From Lentisphaerota bacterium (lineage in GTDB: Bacteria > Verrucomicrobiota > Kiritimatiellia > RFP12 > UBA1067): 6,065 nt of DNA. A program made the position numbers and the translations under genes. Positions 1-5,725 of this stretch are shown piece after piece (the stretch's first letter is position 1; the number at the start of each line of letters is the position of its first letter). Below the pieces are notes generated by a model. It saw only the letters and a program-made list of their open reading frames with translations, ran no database searches and had not been told where the DNA came from. The stretch lies in assembly GCA_015061765.1 (NCBI GenBank), contig SUVZ01000247.1, forward strand, positions 1 to 6,065, read 5' to 3'.

Positions 1-1091
1 TCCTTCGGCATGTGCCACTCAAGATACGGCTTGCACTGGTTCGTCTGCACGTCAGGCATATGCCCTTTCGGCCACACGTCCTCCTTGGAGTACCCGCCGC
101 GCGCGGAGTCGTCCGGGAACCTGGACATGAGCTCGACCTCCGGACCGCGGCGGCCGTCGAAATTCATCTGGCGTATGAACTCGGCGGCGCGTCCGAACCA
201 GTTGTCGTATCCGGTGGCGTACTCGCCCCTGTCCGCCTTGCCGAAGAAGCCGTGGCGGCGATCGGCGTAGAGGTGCAGCTCTGCGGGGATCTTCATCCTG
301 CGCAGCTGACGGTACACCTGCGTGGAGGCCTCCGGCGCGTAGGGATCGAGTCCGCCATGGAACATGCACATGGGAGCCGTCTTTGAATCGAACCTGAATA
401 TTGAGTCGAGCTTGACGTCAATCGCATTTCCGTTTCGCGTGTTGGCGACCCCGATGCCATCCGTGAGGGCGTATGCGATGGCGCAGGTTATCGCCCAGTT
501 GATGTGGCAGGGCGTGGTCGTATCCAGCGAATCGACAGGCGCATATGCAGGAGTCTGGGAACTGGTCGCGAGAAGCGTCGCAAGATGCGATCCTGCGGAC
601 ATCGAGATGGTGCCGATCTTCTCAGGATTGAACCCGCGCTTCGCCGCCTGCGAGCGGACGAGGCGCACTGCGCGCTGGCCATCCTCCCATGCCGTCTGAT
701 GGATCGGAATCCCCTTCGGACGCGGGGTGCGGTACGTCAGGGAGACGCAGTTCACGCCAATGGCCGTCAGTTTCTTGCGCCAGCGCTCGACAAGCCCGAC
801 ATCGCAGCAGCACTTGTATCCTCCGCCCGATATGAGAATCATGCAGATGTCCGTCCGCTTGTCCGCCGCCGGCGGATCGAACCAGTCCAGATAAGGGCGG
901 CGATAGTTGTCGGCATTGTATCCCGGAGACCTCTGCTCTGCGGTCGTGGCTCCGACCTGATGGGATTGGGCATCGGGCATCTTGCCGTCCGGCCAGATAT
1001 ACTCGCGTTCCGTGGCCGCGAACGACACCGTGACCGCCAATGCCGCAACGGCAAAGACGAACGTTGCGGCTGCACTATTTCTGTTTTTCAT
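1..1091 (-). CDS. Secreted alpha/beta-hydrolase esterase, probable tandem two-domain protein (C-terminus off the left edge)
   Basis: The reading frame is open from the ATG at 1091 to the window edge, giving 363 residues and no stop. An AAAGGA ribosome binding site lies five bases upstream. Residues 1-26 look like a signal peptide (MKNR, then an Ala/Val-rich core ending SFAA), so the product is probably exported. Domain 1 (about 31-310) has alpha/beta-hydrolase features: an SGGGY oxyanion-type loop at 88-92, the nucleophile elbow SMSAG with Ser165, Asp249 in HGGLDPY, and His280 in RRHGFF. The elbow has Ser in place of the first Gly of GxSxG. This layout fits acetylxylan or feruloyl-type carbohydrate esterases of the lipase/esterase (Aes/BD-FAE) group; the true substrate is unknown. 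From residue 339 the sequence VWPKGHMPD...KPYLEW repeats the domain 1 start YIWPDGKMPD...RPYLDW, so a second esterase domain probably begins here and continues outside the window. It overlaps the upstream pseudouridine synthase gene by 17 bases and is probably the third gene of that operon. Confidence 0.85.
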   Translation of the reverse strand, partial: MKNRNSAAATFVFAVAALAVTVSFAATEREYIWPDGKMPDAQSHQVGATTAEQRSPGYNADNYRRPYLDWFDPPAADKRTDICMILISGGGYKCCCDVGLVERWRKKLTAIGVNCVSLTYRTPRPKGIPIHQTAWEDGQRAVRLVRSQAAKRGFNPEKIGTISMSAGSHLATLLATSSQTPAYAPVDSLDTTTPCHINWAITCAIAYALTDGIGVANTRNGNAIDVKLDSIFRFDSKTAPMCMFHGGLDPYAPEASTQVYRQLRRMKIPAELHLYADRRHGFFGKADRGEYATGYDNWFGRAAEFIRQMNFDGRRGPEVELMSRFPDDSARGGYSKEDVWPKGHMPDVQTNQCKPYLEWHMPK

Positions 1092-1842
1092 CTCGTTCCT
1101 TTCGCTTGGATTTAGAATCAACCGTTTCGGACGGACTTTCCCCCTTTGCCGAATCAAGGGCGAACGGTGGACGATCCGTCTCAAATGACATTTTCCTGCC
1201 TGTGTGCGGATGGACAAAAGACAGCTTCCACGAATGAAGCATAAGATCGCCGCGATCACGTCCATAGCGGGAATCGCCCACGATCGGATGTCCGTTCTCG
1301 GAGAAGTGCACGCGTATCTGGTTCTTGCGTCCGCTCTTGAGCCGAACCTCGACAAGAGAGGTGCCCTTCCCCTCGGACAGCACCCTGTACAGCGTCCGCG
1401 CAAGCTTTCCGTACTTTGGATTCTTCACTGACCTCACACGAAGAGTCTTGGGATCCTCCGCCAGATAGCTTTCATACTCACCTTCCTTCTCATCCAGAGA
1501 CCCGCGCACGCGCGCAAGGTAGGTTTTTTCGGTAAGTTCATTCCAGTTGGACCTGAAATACTCCTGTACCTCCGGAGTCTTCGCGACCATCATCACGCCT
1601 GAGGTCTCACGGTCAAGCCGGTGCACGAGATAGACCTGCTTCCTGCTGCGGGCCTGTCCCTTCCTGACATAGTCGTTCAGGGCATCCTCAACAGTGTGTT
1701 CGCCGCCACGCCTCGTGGCGCATGAAAGTATCCCGGCCGATTTCTCCACGACAATGACATCAGGATCCTCGTGGAGAATCCTGACGCCGCGGATCTGCCG
1801 GAATCTCCGGCCCTGCCCAGTTCTGCCGTTTCCCGAAATCAC
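1075..1842 (-). CDS. RluA-family pseudouridine synthase
   Basis: This 255-aa protein would isomerise uridine to pseudouridine in rRNA or tRNA in the cytoplasm. The catalytic motif HRLDRETSG is at residues 74-82, with Asp77 the expected nucleophile. The family blocks VIVVEKSAG (29-37), KTYLARVRG and GRKNQIRVHFSENGHPIVGDSRYG follow in the usual order. There is no N-terminal S4 domain, so it resembles the short RluA/TruC-like members; the target site cannot be assigned. The start is GTG, sharing bases with the TGA stop of the upstream gene (GTGA). No strong Shine-Dalgarno sequence precedes it, so translation probably depends on coupling. The C-terminal tail is Lys/Arg-rich (KSKRKERDEKQK) and contains the ribosome binding site and start of the next esterase. 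A housekeeping RNA-modifying enzyme between two secreted-protein genes is an odd neighbourhood. Confidence 0.92.
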   Translation of the reverse strand: MISGNGRTGQGRRFRQIRGVRILHEDPDVIVVEKSAGILSCATRRGGEHTVEDALNDYVRKGQARSRKQVYLVHRLDRETSGVMMVAKTPEVQEYFRSNWNELTEKTYLARVRGSLDEKEGEYESYLAEDPKTLRVRSVKNPKYGKLARTLYRVLSEGKGTSLVEVRLKSGRKNQIRVHFSENGHPIVGDSRYGRDRGDLMLHSWKLSFVHPHTGRKMSFETDRPPFALDSAKGESPSETVDSKSKRKERDEKQK

Positions 1843-2513
1843 TTTATCTTGAAATCGTAGAACCGATTGCGCCCCTCACAGCCGATTATGCCGGCGTAGA
1901 ACGTCTCGGGTAGATCGTTGTCAATGTAGCCCATCTCATATCCGCCGCACCTGACCATCATCTCCTTGACGCCCTTGTTTGTCTTGGAGACCTTGACCTC
2001 GACATTGTAGGGCGTATCCTTCCTGAACGGGACCTTAAGGTATGCGGCCTTGTACCAGAACGGCTTGCCGTCGCGGATCATGTGATGCCACACGTTCAAT
2101 CCCTGATCATACAGCACGATCTCCCAGTGCTCGCCGAATACCGGTTCTCCCTCCGGAGTCCTGTCCAGCTTCTCCGAGATAACGATGAGCGGAGCCATGC
2201 GGTGGTCGAACCCCATGGTCGACGAAACGGTCTGCCCCGCCGCCGCCTTCTCCCTGTGGACCATGGCGGAGTACACCTTGCTGTGATACTTCTTGTAAAC
2301 CACGTCACCCGGCACGTCGGGACATTCGTTCTCGATGCAGTTCGCCCGCTGAACAAACCCGTGCTTGTAGTCCCAGCGCGGGCCTTTTATGACAATCCAG
2401 TCGTTGGAGCTCCATGCCCCTGGCATGAAGCACACATCCACATCTGCGGCGTTTGCAGATGAGAACGCCGAAATGAATCCGACAAGAAGTATGGATGCCA
2501 TTTTTCTCAACAT
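1839..2513 (-). CDS. Secreted protein, unrecognised function, possible jelly-roll (concanavalin/LamG-like) fold
   Basis: I chose the ATG at 2513, which gives 224 aa, because AAGGA lies seven bases upstream and residues 1-22 form a textbook signal peptide: MLRK, a hydrophobic stretch, and an A-N-A cleavage site before ADVDV. An in-frame ATG 51 bases further upstream overlaps the -10 box of the promoter and is not credible. The mature protein has an aromatic-rich, beta-like sequence with five cysteines (28, 59, 64, 189, 212). It ends with FYAGIIGCEGRNRFYDFKIK, which resembles the closing strands of LamG/concanavalin-like jelly-roll domains. That fold call is my inference and no catalytic motif is evident. 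It could bind or cleave glycans outside the cell. It is the first gene of a unit with the pseudouridine synthase and the tandem esterase, and its TGA overlaps the next start. Confidence 0.82.
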   Translation of the reverse strand: MLRKMASILLVGFISAFSSANAADVDVCFMPGAWSSNDWIVIKGPRWDYKHGFVQRANCIENECPDVPGDVVYKKYHSKVYSAMVHREKAAAGQTVSSTMGFDHRMAPLIVISEKLDRTPEGEPVFGEHWEIVLYDQGLNVWHHMIRDGKPFWYKAAYLKVPFRKDTPYNVEVKVSKTNKGVKEMMVRCGGYEMGYIDNDLPETFYAGIIGCEGRNRFYDFKIK

Positions 2514-2520
2514 TGAAGAA

Positions 2521-2525
2521 TCCTT
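2521..2525 (-). promoter_or_regulatory. Ribosome binding site deciding the start of the 224-aa gene
   Basis: AAGGA on the minus strand lies seven bases before the ATG at 2513. This site and the promoter upstream fix the start at the signal-peptide methionine rather than the longer in-frame ATG at 2564. Confidence 0.7.
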
Positions 2526-2552
2526 CCGTCTGCTTGAAAATTTTTGTCCCCA

Positions 2553-2580
2553 AGTATATCTCATGTGTGCATTTAGTCAA
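2553..2580 (-). promoter_or_regulatory. Sigma70-type promoter for the 224-aa secreted protein operon
   Basis: On the minus strand a -35 box TTGACT (2575-2580) and a -10 box TATACT (2553-2558) are separated by 16 bp. Each matches the consensus at five of six positions. The predicted start point near 2546 leaves a leader of about 33 bases containing the AAGGA site before the ATG at 2513. It lies in the only real intergenic gap of the window, after the activase stop, which supports a separate transcription unit for the three genes downstream. Confidence 0.7.
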
Positions 2581-2609
2581 GAGGTGAAATCCAAAATTCT
2601 CCTCTCTTG
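2578..2609 (-). repeat. Imperfect inverted repeat overlapping the -35 box
   Basis: On the minus strand CAAGAGAGG (2601-2609) faces CCTCTTG (2578-2584) across about 16 bases. The second arm runs into the -35 hexamer. It could be an operator, or a weak hairpin after the activase gene; no T-tract follows, so it is not a convincing intrinsic terminator. Such a short repeat could also occur by chance. Confidence 0.3.
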
Positions 2610-2617
2610 TAAGCTTG

Positions 2618-3442
2618 TTAGGGCATTGTGTCCTTCATTCCCAGAGCGAGATACTTGGAGCGCGCATAGTCGAGATATTTAAGCTCCACCACCGACTCGT
2701 CGGGGATTCCGAGCGACTTGATGTACTTGTGCCGCGCGACGATATCCGCGCCGTCCGTATGCCGCGGAACTACGAGCATGCGCACCTCAAGCCTGGCTTT
2801 CGCCGCCACCAGCCTTTCAAGGTTCTTCTTTATGATTCTGTTGGATACGCCTGTAAGTTCCCTGTGCAGGGAGTCATCCTCCGCCTTGTAGTCTGGAAGC
2901 CACATGTCCACATACGGAAGCAAGGCCTCAATCGCCGCCGGTGGCGCGTAAAGCGACGTGTCCATGCACGTATGGAGCCCTTTCTCCTTGAACTTCCTGA
3001 ACAGCCTGACCGCCCACTCCCAGAAGAACAGCGGTTCGCCGCCGGAAAGCGTCACTCCGCCGCCGGATTCGTCATAGAACGCCTTGTCCTCCAGCGCCTT
3101 TGCGACAATATCGTCCATGGACATCGGTTTTCCGTAGAGCTTCAGCGCCCTCGTCGGACACGTCGCCTCGTCCATCGTGCATTTCGCACACTTTCGGCAC
3201 AGATGCTGGAACCTTGCCCACTGCGGCTTGGCAGATATGGATTCCGGATTGTGGCACCAGATGCACTTGAGCGGACACCCCTTCACAAAGAACGTGGTGC
3301 GTATCCCCGGCCCGTCATGAATGGCCATGCGCTTCGTATCAAGCATCAGCGGCGTTTTAATCTTCCTGCCGCCATCAGCCAGCATCGGGCTTACGGCAAA
3401 CGCCGCCGCAGATGCCATAAAATCTTTTCTTGTGAACTTCAT
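2618..3442 (-). CDS. Glycyl radical enzyme activating enzyme (radical SAM), with Tat-like N-terminal leader
   Basis: This 274-aa protein should use S-adenosylmethionine and a [4Fe-4S] cluster to abstract a hydrogen from the glycine of the adjacent glycyl radical enzyme. It has the activase signature IHDGPGIRTTFFVKGCPLKC with the radical-SAM cysteines 56, 60 and 63. SGGGVTLSGGEPL (126-138) is the SAM-binding region, followed by WLPDYK (181-186) and HRELTGVSN (193-201). A short ferredoxin-like insert has only four cysteines (82, 85, 88, 95), room for one accessory cluster, where many relatives carry two. Residues 1-38 are unusual: MKFTRKDFMASAAAFAVSPMLADGG precedes the family's normal start and resembles a Tat signal (T-R-K-D-F). 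The start is well supported: the ATG overlaps the upstream TGA as ATGA and AGGAGG sits six bases before it. Translation is therefore coupled to the glycyl radical enzyme, its evident partner. Confidence 0.95.
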   Translation of the reverse strand: MKFTRKDFMASAAAFAVSPMLADGGRKIKTPLMLDTKRMAIHDGPGIRTTFFVKGCPLKCIWCHNPESISAKPQWARFQHLCRKCAKCTMDEATCPTRALKLYGKPMSMDDIVAKALEDKAFYDESGGGVTLSGGEPLFFWEWAVRLFRKFKEKGLHTCMDTSLYAPPAAIEALLPYVDMWLPDYKAEDDSLHRELTGVSNRIIKKNLERLVAAKARLEVRMLVVPRHTDGADIVARHKYIKSLGIPDESVVELKYLDYARSKYLALGMKDTMP

Positions 3443-5712
3443 AGGCTTCCTCCTACCGTTTCAATGCGTGCGATGTACTCATCCTGTTCCTTGCGCGGGA
3501 TGTCATTCCAGCGGATGTTCCATCCGGCGACGCGCACCTGGAGATTTTCGTACTTCTCTGGATGCTTCTGTGCATCACGTAGGGTTTCAGGGGAAACGAC
3601 GTTTATGTTTGCGGCGACGCCGCCGACCGCAAAAAAGCGCTCTATGATCATCCTGAACACATCCAGACCCTTGTCGCCCTCCACAATCGAGGGATGTATC
3701 ATCATGTCGTAGATGCTGCCGCACGGGAAGTTCTCCGGAGCGATGGATCCATAACTCTTGATGGAGCCGGAAACGCCTTCCGTCTCGGCTCCGACACTTG
3801 GCGCCATGTTCTTGGAGTAATGATCGCCGTTCCTGCGTCCGTCCGGCGTTGCTCCAGCAGCCATGCCTGCGCTGATGAAGCTTTTCGAGTTCAGGCCATA
3901 GCACACGAACTTCCCGCCACGGCTGTTCGGCTTGCCCACAATGCGGGAGGTGAATGTTTCGATGACCTCCTTTGCGAGCTTGTCGGCCTCTGGATTTCCG
4001 CAACCCCATTTGAGCTTGGAGTTCTTCATGCGAAGCCGCAGCTCCTCATGCCCCTTCCAGTCCGCCGCCAGAATGCGGCCAAGCTCCTTCAGCGAAACCA
4101 CCTTGCGGTCGTACACGAACTCCTTGATTGCAAGAAGAGAATCGACCGCCGTCGCAAAACCGCACTCGGAAATGGCGGTGTAGTTGTATCTGTAGCCGAG
4201 CGAAAACGCATCCACGCCCTTCTCCATCGCGGAGCCTACCGCCAACGACAGCATCAGGGCGGGATTCACCTCGGCCAGGTGGCGTTCGGTCTCGCGCACA
4301 AGTTCAAGAGTACGGTCGGTGTTTGCATGCAGTATGCGGTAGTACTCGCTCTTGAACTCCTTAAACGTGCCGGGCGCAAAACCGCCGTCCGCAGCTTTCC
4401 CCATAAGCTCAATGACCGGCTGCGGCAGATAGATGCGGGTTGCGCAAGTGCAATTCCCCTTTGCCCTCGGCAGATACTCGAAGCATCCCCAGATCAGCAG
4501 ATCGCGGCATTCCTCGTCGGTCAGCCCCACCGGCTTCATGGAGCGCGCCATGTTCTCCTCGCTCATCAGGCAGAGCGGACAGTGCTTGCGGAGCATGTCC
4601 AGCGATTTCCGCCATATCTCGTCCGGAGTGTTCTTCGCCATCTTCAGCTGGAATTTCGGCGTGGGAAGAGCGGTCTTCTCCATGACATCGAGGATTATCA
4701 TCGAAAGCGGATTGTAGGCGGTGGAACCATCCCTGTTCGTTCCGCCAAGATAGATGGGATGTCCGTAGTAGTTGTCGATAGAACCGAACTGCCACAGGAA
4801 ATGGTGGAAATCCTCGCGGAACTGCTCTTCGGTCGTGCGCCCGGCGGCAATGTCCGCCTGGTAGTAGGGCCACCAGCGGACATCTATGTTGTCGAACGTG
4901 CGCACCTGAAAGTAGTTCAGCGGTTCGGAGAGGATGAAATACACCATCGTGAACTGCATTATGTCGAACACGGACTGCGGAGGCCCGACGCGGAGACGCT
5001 CCAGCGAAGCGATGGCTCGTCTCAGCCTGGGAGAACCGGCGTCGGGATGTTTCCGGGCGGTTTCAACCAGACGGTCCAGAAAGCGCATCATCGCTGCTGC
5101 GGCGCGCCTCTCGGCCCGGTAGAACGGAGTGTCCTGCGTGTAGGAATCGGCTCGCGCCTTCATGCCGGGGAAGCCCAGTCTCAGTATATCGACCCAATCA
5201 GGGGCGGAATGGTCGAAGTCCTTGCCGATTTTGGCACGGCCTTCGGCTGACATCTTTGCGATAGCCTCGCGCAATCCGGGAGAATGCCTGTTGTCCACGT
5301 CTTCCGCATGGTCCCACAGTATCGCATGCATCGGCCGCTGATGGCGGTTCCAAGCCGAAATCGCGGGGAACAAGTCGTACTTGGAAAAGCCGATCGCAAC
5401 ATTGTCCACAAGATAGTCGAAGCATCTCGCCGCAACGTCGTACCAGTCTTCCCTGCCGCTTTTCCATCCGGATTCTTCGGCAATCCTCTTCACGCCTGCG
5501 CGGAGGGCGTCATTGCCGAGCCCGGTGTTCGGATCTGCAAGATTCGTCCGCCATTTCCATTTCAGATACGTGGCGGTATCGTCTATCGACGACGGCGCCT
5601 TCTCCATGCGGACAGTGTACTGAAGTCCGCCACGATACATTGGCACGCCACCCTCAGGAATTTCCACGCCAGTTGAAAGAACCGCGGCAAAAAACAATGA
5701 TATGTATGTCAT
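3439..5712 (-). CDS. Glycyl radical enzyme of the pyruvate formate-lyase superfamily, Cys-X-Glu type, substrate unknown
   Basis: The 757-aa protein has both GRE hallmarks. The thiyl-radical loop IWGCFEYLPRAKG carries Cys410 and Glu412. The C-terminal motif VRVAGW carries the radical glycine at 730. Other family blocks are FPGMKARADSY near 181, NPLSMIILDVMEKTALPTPKFQLKMAK at 334-360, and TPDGRRNGDHYSKNMAPSVGAE, which contains the conserved TPDGR. A single Cys followed by X-Glu resembles glycerol/diol dehydratases, choline and hydroxyproline lyases and arylacetate decarboxylases rather than true pyruvate formate-lyase, which has Cys-Cys. I cannot place it in a characterised subgroup, so pyruvate formate-lyase would be a misleading name. 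Extra cysteines surround the active site (378, 381, 402, 421, 423). The first 20 residues (MTYISLFFAAVLSTG...) are hydrophobic, unusual for a cytoplasmic GRE. AGGAGG seven bases upstream supports this start. The activase follows immediately; an esterase ends 13 bases before it. Confidence 0.93.
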   Translation of the reverse strand: MTYISLFFAAVLSTGVEIPEGGVPMYRGGLQYTVRMEKAPSSIDDTATYLKWKWRTNLADPNTGLGNDALRAGVKRIAEESGWKSGREDWYDVAARCFDYLVDNVAIGFSKYDLFPAISAWNRHQRPMHAILWDHAEDVDNRHSPGLREAIAKMSAEGRAKIGKDFDHSAPDWVDILRLGFPGMKARADSYTQDTPFYRAERRAAAAMMRFLDRLVETARKHPDAGSPRLRRAIASLERLRVGPPQSVFDIMQFTMVYFILSEPLNYFQVRTFDNIDVRWWPYYQADIAAGRTTEEQFREDFHHFLWQFGSIDNYYGHPIYLGGTNRDGSTAYNPLSMIILDVMEKTALPTPKFQLKMAKNTPDEIWRKSLDMLRKHCPLCLMSEENMARSMKPVGLTDEECRDLLIWGCFEYLPRAKGNCTCATRIYLPQPVIELMGKAADGGFAPGTFKEFKSEYYRILHANTDRTLELVRETERHLAEVNPALMLSLAVGSAMEKGVDAFSLGYRYNYTAISECGFATAVDSLLAIKEFVYDRKVVSLKELGRILAADWKGHEELRLRMKNSKLKWGCGNPEADKLAKEVIETFTSRIVGKPNSRGGKFVCYGLNSKSFISAGMAAGATPDGRRNGDHYSKNMAPSVGAETEGVSGSIKSYGSIAPENFPCGSIYDMMIHPSIVEGDKGLDVFRMIIERFFAVGGVAANINVVSPETLRDAQKHPEKYENLQVRVAGWNIRWNDIPRKEQDEYIARIETVGGSL
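3449..3454 (-). promoter_or_regulatory. Shine-Dalgarno site of the activase inside the GRE 3' end
   Basis: AGGAGG on the minus strand lies six bases before the activase ATG at 3442, within the last codons of the glycyl radical enzyme (encoding Gly-Gly). With the ATGA overlap it indicates coupled synthesis, and it argues that the leader-bearing start is the used one. Confidence 0.8.
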
Positions 5713-5719
5713 GCGTTGA

Positions 5720-5725
5720 CCTCCT
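5720..5725 (-). promoter_or_regulatory. Shine-Dalgarno site of the glycyl radical enzyme
   Basis: AGGAGG on the minus strand begins directly after the TAA stop of the upstream esterase and sits seven bases before the ATG at 5712. It is a near-perfect site and favours this start over the in-frame ATG at 5640, which would remove the hydrophobic N-terminus and has only a weaker GAGGGTGG upstream. Confidence 0.8.

Noticed and set aside
2514..2564. A 17-residue upstream extension of the 224-aa secreted protein
   Set aside because: Its ATG overlaps the -10 hexamer, and the downstream ATG has both a ribosome binding site and a proper signal peptide.
2578..2617. Intrinsic terminator after the activase
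   Set aside because: A hairpin with a 16-base loop is possible, but no run of T follows on the minus strand; no convincing terminator is visible.
2615..3712. A 365-codon plus-strand frame opposite the activase and the GRE 3' end
   Set aside because: It crosses two well-supported minus-strand genes, has no family motif and looks like shadow coding.
3694..5250. A 518-codon open frame on the plus strand antisense to the glycyl radical enzyme
   Set aside because: The translation is rich in Arg, His and Ala with no domain features, and it is fully explained as the shadow of a GC-biased real gene on the other strand.
5638..5640. Met25 of the glycyl radical enzyme as the true start
   Set aside because: It would remove the odd hydrophobic leader, but its upstream GAGGGTGG is weaker than the AGGAGG seven bases before the ATG at 5712; kept only as an alternative.
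3439..5712. Naming the GRE as pyruvate formate-lyase (pflB) or as a specific dehydratase
   Set aside because: The active site has a single Cys followed by X-Glu instead of Cys-Cys, and there is no evidence in the sequence for a particular substrate.
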